64,000 nucleotides of DNA from CAZCGA01 sp964498075 (GTDB lineage: Bacteria > Desulfobacterota > Binatia > HRBIN30): the NCBI GenBank assembly GCA_964498075.1, contig CAZCGA010000022.1:3935-67934 (forward strand). The letters are read 5' to 3'. Both the position numbers and the translations under genes were made by a program. Below are positions 17,022 to 26,500 of the stretch, one piece after another; position 1 is the first letter of the stretch; each line of letters starts with the position of its first letter. Under the pieces are notes generated by a model. That model had not been told where the DNA came from, made no database searches, and saw only the letters and a list, made by a program, of their open reading frames with translations.

Positions 17022-17218
17022 GATTTCTTCCCTCGCGCTAGCCCCGCTTGTCGCACAATCGAAGCCAGAGTTCCCTTCGGCATGTCGTCTCCCGGATGGC
17101 CGCTGATAGTCACCCGCCCAGGCTTCTTGGCGTGTTTGTACTGCCGATGGCTACCCTCGGTGACGACCCGGTGCCATCCGTCCTGCTCCACCATACGGAT
17201 GACATGTCGGACCTTCAC
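17018..17218 (-). CDS. hicA: HicA-family mRNA interferase toxin
   Basis: The GTG at 17218 gives 66 residues starting VKVRHVIRMVEQDGWHRVV, the usual HicA N-terminus; a longer start at 17266 adds sixteen residues that do not fit the family. TEGSHRQYKHAKKPGRVTI has the catalytic His after GS, and GHPGDDMPKGTLASIVRQAG is the usual C-terminal helix. Order here is hicA then hicB, opposite to the pair at 7.4-7.8 kb. Confidence 0.8.
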   Translation of the reverse strand: MKVRHVIRMVEQDGWHRVVTEGSHRQYKHAKKPGRVTISGHPGDDMPKGTLASIVRQAGLARGKKS

Positions 17219-17278
17219 GGGAACGCAATACCACTTCTTGCCTCGGCTTCGCCACAGAGTATCCAAACGTCGTGCGCA

Positions 17279-17620
17279 TCAGCTGCGCGCGGCTCGCTTG
17301 CGCGCCGGCTGCATGCGCTTCGGCGGTTGGTGGCGGCTCGTACGGGGTCCGGTCGCTGGGCTCGGTTTCGGGCGACGCGACGGGGTTCCGTGAAGCATGC
17401 CCTCGACGCTGATGTCCTCGTCGACGTCAGGCCAATGCACACCCTGGCCGGTGCCAATGAGTCGGAAGTTGGCGCGCTGGGCCGCGGTTGCCTCCGCGAG
17501 TCGCCATGACCAGGCAAGCGGCACGCTGATTACGCGACCATCCACGAGTTGCGCGATGATCTCGTCCTCGGTGACGCGCACGCGCTCGATGCGGGGGTCG
17601 CTGCTAGTCACAATGTTCAT
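17279..17620 (-). CDS. DUF2442-domain protein
   Basis: A 113-residue protein from ATG 17620, which has GGAGGTATGGG before it. The core ERVRVTEDEIIAQLVDGRVI, SVPLAWSWRLAEATAAQRAN, LIGTGQGVHWPDVDEDISVE and GMLHG matches the DUF2442 family throughout. These small proteins often sit with DUF4160 or toxin-antitoxin genes and their biochemical role is not known. Here the neighbour is the hicA/hicB pair 60 bp downstream. The Arg/Lys/Pro-rich tail (residues 85-113) is an extension beyond the family core. Confidence 0.75.
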   Translation of the reverse strand: MNIVTSSDPRIERVRVTEDEIIAQLVDGRVISVPLAWSWRLAEATAAQRANFRLIGTGQGVHWPDVDEDISVEGMLHGTPSRRPKPSPATGPRTSRHQPPKRMQPARKRAARS

Positions 17621-17736
17621 CCCATACCTCCAGAATAGTGGAGCGATCACTGAGCAGCGCACTCTCCGAAACACCGGCGATGAGACGCTGCTCCAGCACA
17701 GTCACCGCACTCCGGTTGTGTCAGCCGTTGCTCCCG

Positions 17737-18726
17737 TCACCGCAAGCGCGGGATCACTTCGCGGCCGAACAGCTCCAGCATGTCCGGACCCAGAAAGTTG
17801 CAGAAGTAGTACGTCACCCCGAGATCACGCGCCCGGCGGCGCATCTCCTGGGCCACTTGCTCGGGTGTGCCGATCAACGTGCTCGGTGACGTCCGCACGG
17901 CGGCGATGTGGCTCGCATCGATGCCCATCATCTGCGCGGTGACGGTGGCCATGGCATCCGCTTCCGTTTCGGTGCGCGCGATCAACACATACACCATCCC
18001 CGACAGCTCGATCTGCGAGATGTCGCGGCCCACTTCCTTGCACTGCGCCGCCAACAGGTCGACGCGCCGCCGGAACTCGCCTTCGTCGAACTTCAGCGCG
18101 TCCTCGATGACCACCTTGCCCGTCGCGCCGCCCGACGGCGGGATGATGTTCACCACGTCCGCCTCGGCGGCGGCGACCCGCAGCAGCTTCTCGCCACCGC
18201 CACCGAGCATGATGCGCGGCCGCGGCTTCGGCTTCGGCGCGTGTGGCGCGTTCGCCAGCTGATAGAACTCACCGCGAAAGGTGGCGCGCTCCTCCGTCCA
18301 CAAGCGCTTGATCACGCGCAACCCCTCCGCCATCTGCGCGATGCGCACCGAGGGCTTCGGGTACGGCAAGCCGAAGGCATCGTACTCTTCGCGAAACCAC
18401 CCTGCGCCCAATCCCAGCTCGACGCGTCCGCCGGTGATGTGATGCAGCGTCGAGATGATCTTCGCCAGCAATGCAGGATGGCGGTACGAGTTGGCGGCGA
18501 CGATCTGCGTGAGCTTCAGGGTGCGCGTCAACGGCGCCAGGGCGCTCAGCAGCGTGAAACACTCCAGGCGCGGCTCGCCGGCGTCGCGGCCGATGCCGGT
18601 CATGAAGAAGTGGTCTTCCGCCGCAATGCTGTAGAAGCCCAGCGCCTCCGCCTGCTCGGCCACCGTGCGCGCCGCGGCAAAATCCGTCAGCGGCAACACC
18701 GCCGCACACTTCATCTCGTACGCCAT
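17737..18726 (-). CDS. LLM-class (luciferase-like) F420-dependent oxidoreductase
   Basis: A 329-residue TIM-barrel protein. It has the family marks AEQAEALGFYSIAAEDHFFM at the N-terminus, RTLKLTQIVAANSYRHPALL, then TLHHITGGRVELGLGAGWF followed by REEYDAFGLPYP, and GTPEQVAQEMRRRARDLGV at the C-terminus. The GGR-x-x-LG-x-GAGW element is typical of coenzyme F420-dependent members, with hydride transfer from F420H2; FMN-using members share it, so cofactor is likely but not certain. Substrate unknown. It stands beside an alpha/beta hydrolase on the same strand, and the two may form a small catabolic unit. Confidence 0.85.
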   Translation of the reverse strand: MAYEMKCAAVLPLTDFAAARTVAEQAEALGFYSIAAEDHFFMTGIGRDAGEPRLECFTLLSALAPLTRTLKLTQIVAANSYRHPALLAKIISTLHHITGGRVELGLGAGWFREEYDAFGLPYPKPSVRIAQMAEGLRVIKRLWTEERATFRGEFYQLANAPHAPKPKPRPRIMLGGGGEKLLRVAAAEADVVNIIPPSGGATGKVVIEDALKFDEGEFRRRVDLLAAQCKEVGRDISQIELSGMVYVLIARTETEADAMATVTAQMMGIDASHIAAVRTSPSTLIGTPEQVAQEMRRRARDLGVTYYFCNFLGPDMLELFGREVIPRLR

Positions 18727-18814
18727 AACGTCCTCCTCGTCTGCAACCCTCGAATTCCGAAATGGTGAAGGCGCGATTGTGGCGACCGGACAGACTCAGC
18801 GCAAGCGGGCGGAG

Positions 18815-19711
18815 TCACGCAGCGAGGAAGGTCAGCAGCGCGCGCGCCACCTCGGCGGGCTTCTCTTCGTGCGGCAGCAGCCGCGCCCCGGCAATCGACT
18901 CGAAGCCCACACAGTTGGGGAACTGCGTGCTCATGCGCTGCGCCAGCGGCTCCGGAAACGTCGGGTCGTCGCGGCCCCAGATGAACTGGACGGGCACCGT
19001 GATGCGCTGGTGCTCCGCTGCGAAGCCGTCGATGAGTTTCCAGTCGATGCCGCGAAGGTAACGGATCGCGCCTTCGGTGCGGCGCGGCGACTGCATCAAG
19101 GGGACGATGAAGTGCTGCTTGAAGTCGCCCTCGATCAACTCGAGGTCGACGAAGCAGCCGCCGAAGCCGAGCCCCGAGCGCAGGTAAGTGTCGGAGCGTA
19201 GCAAGACGCGCAGGAAGGCGCCGGCGCCGGGCAAGCCCATCAGGTGTTGATAGAGCGAGATCCAGGGCGGACGGTGACCGGGAATCTCCGTGTTGATGAT
19301 GGCGAGCTTGCGGACGCGCCGCGGATCCATCAGCACCAGGAGCCGGGCGATCGAGGCGCCCGTGTTATGCGCCAGCACCGCGTAGGCATCGAGCCCGAGC
19401 GCATCAATCACCTGCCGGAAATTGGCGGCTTGGCCGGGAAACGAGAAGTCCGTCGTCGCGGTCCACTGTGATTCGCCGAGGCCGGGCGTATCGAACAGGT
19501 AGCAGGTGAAGCGGTCCTGCAGGTGTGGCAGCAGCTTGCGGTAGGTGAAGCTGTGGAGCGGCCAGCCGTGAAAGCAGACGAGCGGCGGGCCACCGCGACC
19601 GAAGACGCGGTACGCAACGAGCGCCGTGCCGGTGTCGACCCACTGCAGAGCCTCATCAAAGAAGAGCGTGGCCGCGGGGTGGCCGGCGGCTTCAGGAGCC
19701 ATTGCGTCCAT
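18815..19711 (-). CDS. Alpha/beta hydrolase with Asn in place of the nucleophile
   Basis: A 298-residue protein of the haloalkane-dehalogenase/epoxide-hydrolase branch. The oxyanion loop is CFHGWPLHSFTY, the loop LFDTPGLGES follows, and WGRDDPTFP (D248) and LLPHEEKP (H281) give the Asp and His of the charge relay. The nucleophile elbow reads LAHNTGASIARLL, where homologues of this branch have Asp (AHDTGA): residue 116 is Asn, codon AAC. A single G-to-A change from GAC would do this. The protein may be catalytically dead, may use Asn deamidation, or the base may be an error. Located 88 bp upstream of the LLM oxidoreductase on the same strand. Confidence 0.75.
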   Translation of the reverse strand: MDAMAPEAAGHPAATLFFDEALQWVDTGTALVAYRVFGRGGPPLVCFHGWPLHSFTYRKLLPHLQDRFTCYLFDTPGLGESQWTATTDFSFPGQAANFRQVIDALGLDAYAVLAHNTGASIARLLVLMDPRRVRKLAIINTEIPGHRPPWISLYQHLMGLPGAGAFLRVLLRSDTYLRSGLGFGGCFVDLELIEGDFKQHFIVPLMQSPRRTEGAIRYLRGIDWKLIDGFAAEHQRITVPVQFIWGRDDPTFPEPLAQRMSTQFPNCVGFESIAGARLLPHEEKPAEVARALLTFLAA

Positions 19712-19926
19712 GTAGCACTAAGACCAACTCACGTGCCAGGATGCGCGGAGTCGAGCCCCTCGCGTCGACGCATCGACCGGCCGCGCAGGTGTGGCAGCAC
19801 CGCCTCGTGACGTTGCGCACGAGCGACACTTCGAAGCCGGCCTCGCCGCCCTCTTTCGTTCCGCCCTGATCCTGCACTATGGTCGCAACGCGCGCGCCGT
19901 CTGCGACGCCGCGCGGGAAGGAGCGT

Positions 19927-20313
19927 ATGATGCACCAGAGCCGATTGTCGACCGTTCTCATCGATTGCGACCCTGAGCGCTACGAGTGCAGCGTGGAGTT
20001 CTGGCGTCAGGCCCTCGGCAAGGAGGCGATTCATCTCGACGACCGTTACGCGTCGTTGCGCGGCCGCGTCGGCGGCGACGGCGGCGTGGTCTTGATGCTG
20101 CAACGCGTGCCGGCGGCGGAGCGCGCCATCCACCTCGACATCGAAACCGACGACGTGCCCGCCGAGGTAGCGCGGCTGGAGAAGCTGGGGGCGCGGCGCA
20201 AAGCGACCTTCGACTCGTACATGGTGATGGAAGCGCCGTCGGGGCACGCCTTCTGTGTGGTGCCGGCCCGACGCCCGGACTTTCCGGCGAAGGCCGCCCG
20301 CTGGGAGAAGTGA
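19927..20313 (+). CDS. VOC-superfamily (glyoxalase-like) protein
   Basis: A 128-residue protein from ATG 19927, with GGGAAGGAGCGT before it. The sequence LSTVLIDCDPERYECSVEFW, RAIHLDIETDDVPAEVARLE and MVMEAPSGHAFCVVPARRPD follows the beta-alpha-beta-beta-beta VOC module (Glx/bleomycin-resistance fold). Such proteins with the C-terminal GHAFCVV strand resemble the glyoxalase_6 class. Substrate unknown; it faces the GlxA/DJ-1 pair convergently. Confidence 0.75.
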   Translation: MMHQSRLSTVLIDCDPERYECSVEFWRQALGKEAIHLDDRYASLRGRVGGDGGVVLMLQRVPAAERAIHLDIETDDVPAEVARLEKLGARRKATFDSYMVMEAPSGHAFCVVPARRPDFPAKAARWEK

Positions 20314-20320
20314 GCGCTCC

Positions 20321-20914
20321 TCACACGTCCGCCGAATACGGCGGCGCCGGGTCGTACTCGATCTGGCGTTGCACTTGGCGTGCGCAGTCGATGCCGTGCA
20401 GCTGGCCCACGAGCCACAGCGCCATGTCGATTCCGGCCGACACCCCGGCGGCCGTGACCAGGTTGCCGTCGCGCACGTAGCGCGTGTGCTCGAGCACGGT
20501 GACGTCCGGCCGCGCCCGCAGGGTCTCGATGAAGCTCCAGTGCGTGGTGACGCGTTTGCCCTTCGCAAAACCCGCCTCGTGCAGCAGCAGCGCCCCGGTG
20601 CACACGCTGGTCACCCAGGTGCACCGGGATCCCACCTGGCGCAGCCATTCAATGAGCGTCGCGTTGTTCACCTCGCGCCGCGTTCCGCTGCCTCCAGGGA
20701 CCAGCACGACATCGAGCGGTGGTGCATCGGCGAAGGTGTGGTCCGGTAGCACCCGCATCTTCTTCGCACAGACCACGGGCCGCGATGCCTCCGCAATGGT
20801 CACCACCCGGTTGCCGCCGGCGAACTTCGCGGCCGAGGTGAACACCTCCCACGGACCGACGAAGTCGAGCTCCTCGACGTCATCGAAGATCAGGATGCCA
20901 GTCGTGATACCCAT
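20321..20914 (-). CDS. DJ-1/PfpI-family protein (GlxA-like, isonitrile-hydratase-like)
   Basis: A 197-residue protein with the DJ-1 fold: TTGILIFDDVEELDFVGPWE and SVCTGALLLHEAGFAKGKRV, with the elbow Cys at 105, then TTHWSFIETL and RDGNLVTAAGVSAGIDMAL. The E-L-D-F-V-GP, C-T-G and TTHW elements are the active-site pattern of isonitrile hydratase and of GlxA N-domains. Its ATG is 25 bp inside the end of the upstream GlxA-type regulator gene, so expression is coupled. Enzymatic activity is possible but substrate unknown. Confidence 0.8.
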   Translation of the reverse strand: MGITTGILIFDDVEELDFVGPWEVFTSAAKFAGGNRVVTIAEASRPVVCAKKMRVLPDHTFADAPPLDVVLVPGGSGTRREVNNATLIEWLRQVGSRCTWVTSVCTGALLLHEAGFAKGKRVTTHWSFIETLRARPDVTVLEHTRYVRDGNLVTAAGVSAGIDMALWLVGQLHGIDCARQVQRQIEYDPAPPYSADV

Positions 20915-21954
20915 GTGTGCTCTCCCTTCGGCGGCTGTCGGCTGGTGAAGCGATGACGATAGGCGCTCGGCGCGACCCGCAGGCGTCGCAGAAAAGCGCG
21001 GCGCAGCGTCTCGGCCGTGCCGAAGCCGCAGGCTGCGGCGACAGCGTCGACGCCGTCGGTGCTCTCTTCCAGACGCCGGCGCGCCGCTTCCACCCGGACG
21101 TTCTCCACGAAGCGCGCCGGGGTCGCGCCCACCTCGTGCGTAAACACGCGCGCGAAGTTGCGCGGGCTCATGGCCACGCGAGCGGCGAGCGCCGGTACCG
21201 ACAGGTCGTTGTCGAGGTGATCGGCAATCCAGGCTTGCAGCTCGCGCAGCGGCTCGCGGTCGGCGGTTTGGACCGCGAGCTGTGCACTGAACTGCGACTG
21301 CCCGCCCGGGCGGCGCAGGAACAGCACCAGCTCACGTGCGACGTGCAACGCCACTTCATGTCCGTGATCCTCCTCGACGAGCGCCAGTGCCAGGTCCATC
21401 CCGGCGGTGACGCCGGCAGAGGTGTAGAGGTTTCCATCGCGCACGAAGATCGGATCCGGATCGACACGGATCTGCGGATAGCCACGGGCCAACGCGGCGC
21501 ACGACCGCCAATGCGTAGTGGCGTGCCGGCCGTCGAGCAACCCGGCCTCGGCGAGGATGAACGCTCCGGTGCACACCGACCCGAGGCGGCGCACGCGCGG
21601 CGCCATCCGGCGCAACCACTGCAGCAGGACGCGGTCGGCCATGGCCGCGCGGGTGCCGATGCCGCCGGCGACCAGCAGCGTATCGATTCGACCGCGCACC
21701 TCGCGCAGCCTGTGGTCGACGACCAGTCGCAGCCCGTTGGACGTCGCCATCGTCCCGGGCTGCGTGGCCAGCAGCTCGGTGGTGTACGCCAAGTCGTTGC
21801 GCCGACCGTGTTCGCGCAGCCAGCGCGCCGTGCGCGCAAAGACTTCCAGTGGGCCGGTGACATCCAGCACCTGGACATCCGGAAATGCCACCAGCGCCAC
21901 GCGCCGCGTACCGCGCGCCTCTGCGTGCACCCGTGTTCGCTTCCCGCGTGCCAT
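20890..21954 (-). CDS. GlxA-family transcriptional regulator (DJ-1 domain plus AraC helix-turn-helix)
   Basis: A 354-residue protein. Residues 17-215 are a DJ-1/PfpI domain (VQVLDVTGPLEVFARTARW, SVCTGAFILAEAGLLDGRHA, TTHW). Residues 235-340 are an AraC-type DNA-binding domain (LSVPALAARVAMSPRNFARV, FTHEVGATPARFVENVRVEA, CGFGTAETLRRAFLRRL). The same DJ-1 architecture appears in the next gene, so the regulator and an unfused relative are encoded back to back. The regulator probably controls that gene. The divergent gap to the sugar dehydrogenase at 21955-22069 may hold its operator. Confidence 0.85.
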   Translation of the reverse strand: MARGKRTRVHAEARGTRRVALVAFPDVQVLDVTGPLEVFARTARWLREHGRRNDLAYTTELLATQPGTMATSNGLRLVVDHRLREVRGRIDTLLVAGGIGTRAAMADRVLLQWLRRMAPRVRRLGSVCTGAFILAEAGLLDGRHATTHWRSCAALARGYPQIRVDPDPIFVRDGNLYTSAGVTAGMDLALALVEEDHGHEVALHVARELVLFLRRPGGQSQFSAQLAVQTADREPLRELQAWIADHLDNDLSVPALAARVAMSPRNFARVFTHEVGATPARFVENVRVEAARRRLEESTDGVDAVAAACGFGTAETLRRAFLRRLRVAPSAYRHRFTSRQPPKGEHTWVSRLAS

Positions 21955-22069
21955 GCCCCGACTATGGCGCGAGATGCTGCTGGCCGCAATGACAATGATC
22001 CAACATATTCAGCCACGGTCGGGCTGAGGCGCGTTGAAAGCGGTGTGCATCGGTGCAACGCTAGCGCCG

Positions 22070-23398
22070 ATGAAGCGGACGGCACGCCGGCGATTGCTTC
22101 CCCTCTTGATCGTGTCGCTCCTGCCCGCGTGTGGCAGCTCGGGGCCCGCTTCGCGTAGCTCGCCTGTCGGCGTGACACCGACACTGCCGGGACCGATGGC
22201 GACGCTTGTGTCGCCGTCCGCGACACCAACGACGTTTCCGACGCCCAGCCCGCGTGGCGTGAAGGTGGTCGACGCGTCGGAGCCGGCCGGCATCATCCGG
22301 GAGATTCCCGGCGGGCCGATCGTCGGTGGCGCGCCGCGCATGCCGGCGCAGTATCGCGTCACCGCTCCAGCGGAGGTGCGAGTCGACACGTTCGTCAGCG
22401 GGCTCGAGGTGCCGTGGTCCCTGGCGTTCGCGCCGGACGGCCGGATGTTCTTGACCGAGCGACCCGGCCGCATCCGTGTCGTGCAGGGGGGCGGGCTCGC
22501 TCCCGAGCCGTGGGCCACACTTCCGGCGCGCGCCGTCGGTGAGGGCGGGCTCATGGGCCTGGCACTCGACCCGGATTTCGAGCGCACGCGCCGCGTCTAC
22601 GTGTGCTACACGTTCGATGATCAGGGGCAGCCGCAGAACCGCATCAGCCGGTTGCGCGACTTGGGCGGGCGTGGCGGCGAAGAGGAGGTGTTGCTCGACC
22701 GCTTTCCCGGTGCCGTCGCCCACGACGGTTGCCGGTTGAAGTTTGGTCCCGACGGCAAACTGTACGCCACTACCGGTGACGCCACCCAACGCACGCAGGC
22801 GCAGGATCTCGGTTCGCTCGCCGGAAAGATCTTGCGTCTCAACCCCGACGGCAGTGTGCCGGACGACAACCCGTTTGGGCCGGCGTCGTACGTCTACAGC
22901 TACGGGCACCGCAATCCCCAAGGCCTGGCGTTTCACCCGCGCACCGGAGCGCTGTTCGCCACCGAGCACGGGCCCTCGGGTGAAGTGGGCTTGGGTGCTT
23001 ACGACGAGGTGAACGTCATCGTCGCCGGCGGCAACTACGGTTGGCCGCTGGTCGTCGGCGTGCCGGGCCTGCCACAGTTCCACGACCCGCTCTTGTGCTA
23101 TCCGGACGCCGCCGTGCCGCCTGCAGGCGCGACCTTCTACTTCTCGACGCGCATTCCGCAGTGGACCGGCAACCTCCTCTTCACCAGCCTCGGCGCCGAG
23201 CACTTACAGCGCGTGGTGCTCGACGCCGCCGGCGACGTCGTCGCCATCGAGCGGCTCTTCGACGGTGTCTACGGACGGCTGCGCGACGTGATCGAAGGCC
23301 CGGACGGCGCGCTGTACGTCAGCACGAGCAATCGCGACGGCCGCGGCTCGCCGCGCGCGGACGACGACCGCGTGCTCCTCATCGTCCCGGCCCAATAA
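22070..23398 (+). CDS. PQQ-dependent aldose sugar dehydrogenase-like lipoprotein
   Basis: A 442-residue protein from ATG 22070. MKRTARRRLLPLLIVSLLPA followed by CGSS is a lipoprotein signal with lipobox LPAC, so the protein should be anchored in the outer membrane or inner membrane periplasmic face. The body is the soluble glucose/sorbosone dehydrogenase beta-propeller: SGLEVPWSLAFAPDGRMFLT, GEGGLMGLALDPDFE, GRLKFGPDGKLYATTGD-type blade, YSYGHRNPQGLAFHPRTG, ATEHGPSGEVGLG and EVNVIVAGGNYGWP. These match YliI/Asd-type PQQ enzymes, which oxidise sugars using PQQ and Ca. Residues 40-70 are a Thr/Pro spacer. It is a single gene divergent from the GlxA regulator. Confidence 0.8.
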   Translation: MKRTARRRLLPLLIVSLLPACGSSGPASRSSPVGVTPTLPGPMATLVSPSATPTTFPTPSPRGVKVVDASEPAGIIREIPGGPIVGGAPRMPAQYRVTAPAEVRVDTFVSGLEVPWSLAFAPDGRMFLTERPGRIRVVQGGGLAPEPWATLPARAVGEGGLMGLALDPDFERTRRVYVCYTFDDQGQPQNRISRLRDLGGRGGEEEVLLDRFPGAVAHDGCRLKFGPDGKLYATTGDATQRTQAQDLGSLAGKILRLNPDGSVPDDNPFGPASYVYSYGHRNPQGLAFHPRTGALFATEHGPSGEVGLGAYDEVNVIVAGGNYGWPLVVGVPGLPQFHDPLLCYPDAAVPPAGATFYFSTRIPQWTGNLLFTSLGAEHLQRVVLDAAGDVVAIERLFDGVYGRLRDVIEGPDGALYVSTSNRDGRGSPRADDDRVLLIVPAQ

Positions 23399-23565
23399 CT
23401 CCCGCTCGGCTGATCACGCTGTAGCCCAGTCTCGGTTGACAATTTCCCGCGGACGTGGGCCTTTGGAAGGAACGTCGTCCAGGGGGACCGGGACGCCGCT
23501 CACGAGCAGATACTGTCTTGAAGGGCTCTCCGGAGCGGTGCGGTTCGCTCGCATGGAGGTGCTGC

Positions 23566-26500
23566 ATGCAGATTCGACATGCTCGGAGAACCAGGTCGCT
23601 GTGGATCGGGATCGCTCTTCTTGCCGGGCTTGCGGCCCCGCATGCCGGGTGGGGAACCACGGTCACGGTGCGCGAGCCGGCCTTCGGGTTGCCGCATTTC
23701 TACGGCGATACCGATGCCGAGCTGGCCCGCGAGAACGGCCGAGAGATCGCCAAGGATCGGCTCGGTCAACTGCTGCTGCTGGCGCGCGTCGGGCGCGGCA
23801 CGCTGTATCAGGTATTCGGCTTCCTGTCCCCGAGCACCATCAACGACGACATCGAGGCGCGCCAGACGGGATACACGTCGTCCGAGCTCAACGGCATGTT
23901 CAACAAGCTGCCCGCGCGCGAGCACGCCTTGATCCTGGAGTACTGCAAGGGCGTGAACGACACCATCGAAGCCATCTACGCTGGCGCCCTGCCGGAGCCG
24001 ATCGAGGTCACCATCTTCCGCTTGCTCGTGGGCGATGCCGACCTCTTCGGCAACGCCACCAACATCTCCGACCAGGTCGACCCCTCCTACAAGGCGCCGG
24101 GCGGCGCGGATCCGGAGCGTCCCACCGCCGGCTTCCAGTTCACCCCGGAGCTCGCCATGGCCATCGGCGTCCTCGAGGTGCGCAACTTCGGCCTCGGTGG
24201 ATTCGATGAGGCGTCGCTGTTCGGGGAGCTCCAAGCGCTGATCGCCAAGTTCGGCGCCACGAGCGGGACGCAGATTTGGAACGATCGCAACTTCCTCAAT
24301 GACCCGCTGGCTCCGGTGTCCGTCCCCGACACGAGCACACCGGGCTTCGGCGGCCCGCTGGCGGCCGCGCACGCCCACACGCAGCTGGCCGCGGCCCGCG
24401 CCGGTCGCTTTCCCGCATACGACTACGCGGCAGCGATGCAACGGCGGCAGCAACGCCTGGATGAACGCGCCGAGTTCGCCCAACGTCTCGGCGCGTGGCC
24501 GAAGCTGGGGAGCTACGCCTGGATGATCGGCAGCGGCAAGTCGGCCACCGGTAATCCGTGGATCGGCGGCTTCCCGCAAACCGGCATCCAGACCCCGTCC
24601 ATCATGCACTTCGCGGAGAACCGCAGCGCCGAAGGCTCCGACCACCGCATCGCCGGTATCGGCATGGAGTTCGGCGGTGCGCCCCTCATCCTGATCGGAC
24701 AGACCGACAGCGTGGCGTTCACTACGACCACCGCCCAGCTCCGCGTGCTCGACACGTTCTTCGAGACCGTGCTCAACGAAAACATCAACGGCGTACGCTA
24801 CAGCGACGAAGGCACCCCCGCGGCGCTCTCGCAACGAACCGAAATCTTCCGCGGAACCTTCCCGGCCACTCACGTCTTCTGGCGCAGCCATGCCCGTGGC
24901 GGCAATCACGGCTCGCGGCCCATCATTGATTTCCGCGGCGACGCGGAAGGCGCGGTGTCGAGCGCGACGGCGACCACGCTGACGCGCACCGGCGCGTTCA
25001 GCGCGGCGTACGCGGGTGGCTATGTGCTGATCACCGACGGGCTCGGCTCAGGGCAAATGCGCAGCATCACCGCGGCGACGGCCAATACGCTCACCGTGGG
25101 GGTCGCATGGCTGGTCATGCCGACCAACCAGTCGACGTTCGTCGCCGTGAAGCCGGGGAACAACGTCATCGCGGTGTCTATCGACAGCGCCGCGTGGCTG
25201 GAGGAGAGCACCGCGGTGCTCGGCTTCTCCGCCTTCCAGCGCGCCGAGAACGTCCTCGACATCCGCGCCGGCGCCCGTTTGATTCCGAGCACGCACAATT
25301 TCTTCGCCGGCGACAACAAACCTTTCAATCTCATCGGCACGCAAAGCGGCACGGTCGGGAACATCGGCTACTGGTCGTCGGGCTTCTCGCGCGTGCGTCA
25401 GGGCGGACTCGACTCGCGCTTGCCGATGGACGGCACTGCACCGAACCCGCTGATCGCTTTCTCCGGCACGGTCGCCAGTGCAACCGCCACCACGCTGACG
25501 GCGACCAGCCCGGTCTTCGGCGCGGAGGACCTCGCGCCGCCGGCCTTCAACTACCGCTACCTCAATCCGACCCAGCTGGGGAGCGAGTACGTCGTCAGCA
25601 TCACCACGGGCAGCGGCTACAAGCAAACCCGGCGCGTCGCGACAAACACCACCGATACGCTGACGACCGAGAGCGCCTGGGGCGTGACCCCCGCGAGCGG
25701 CAACACCTTTGAGGTGTACGAGATCGTCGCGATGCCGGAAGCCGTCAATCCCGCCGAGCAGTACACCTCGAACTGGAACAACAAGGCCGCGACTGCCGAC
25801 GAAGGTGACGACTTCGGGCGGCAGTTCCGCCACATCTTCATCCTCGAGCGACTGCAAGCCGAGAACGCGTGGGATCGCGCCAAGCAGCGGCAGTTGAACA
25901 AGGATGTGGGCGGGCTCGACGGCAAAGGCGACTTCGGTCGTTATCTGCTGCCGCGCTTGCGTCAGGCGGTCAACGCGGTCGGCAACGGTGGCAACCCGGC
26001 CGTCGATACCGTGCTCGCCGCCTTGGAGGCGAACAACGCTGCGCCGTTCTTCGGACGCTTCTTCATCGATCCGGTCACCGCCACGACCGCCAAGGGCGAG
26101 GTCGCCTTCCTGAACAGCCTGATGAATCAGTTGGCGGCGGACATCTACGGCGACGAGTACAGCGGCGCGGTCTCCACGCCGAGCGGCACACGCGGGCTCA
26201 ACCTCGCGCAGCACGCGATCGACTCTGCGGCCGGCGGGCCGCCGGGCAGCTACACGCAGGCCTATGCCAGCGACTACTTCAACGGCACCGGCTGGGACAC
26301 CAAAGTGCGCGACAGCTTGTCGACGCTGGCGACGGGCGGCATTCCGGCCGACGTAGCCCGTCCCGTCAGTCATTACCGCCACCCGCTGCGCGACGCCTTC
26401 ATCGGCTTGGGCAACCCGACCTCGGCAGCGCTGCTCGACTTCGAGCCGACGCCGCAAGGGAACCGCGGTACGTACGAGCAGATCATCGAGGTGGGCCCGG

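Noticed and set aside
19712..19926. Minus-strand 89-residue frame between the hydrolase and VOC genes
   Set aside because: Cys/Arg-rich with no family likeness, overlaps the hydrolase start, not credible.
23436..23441. TTGACA upstream of the Ntn hydrolase gene
   Set aside because: No -10 element with proper spacing, so I do not list it as a promoter.
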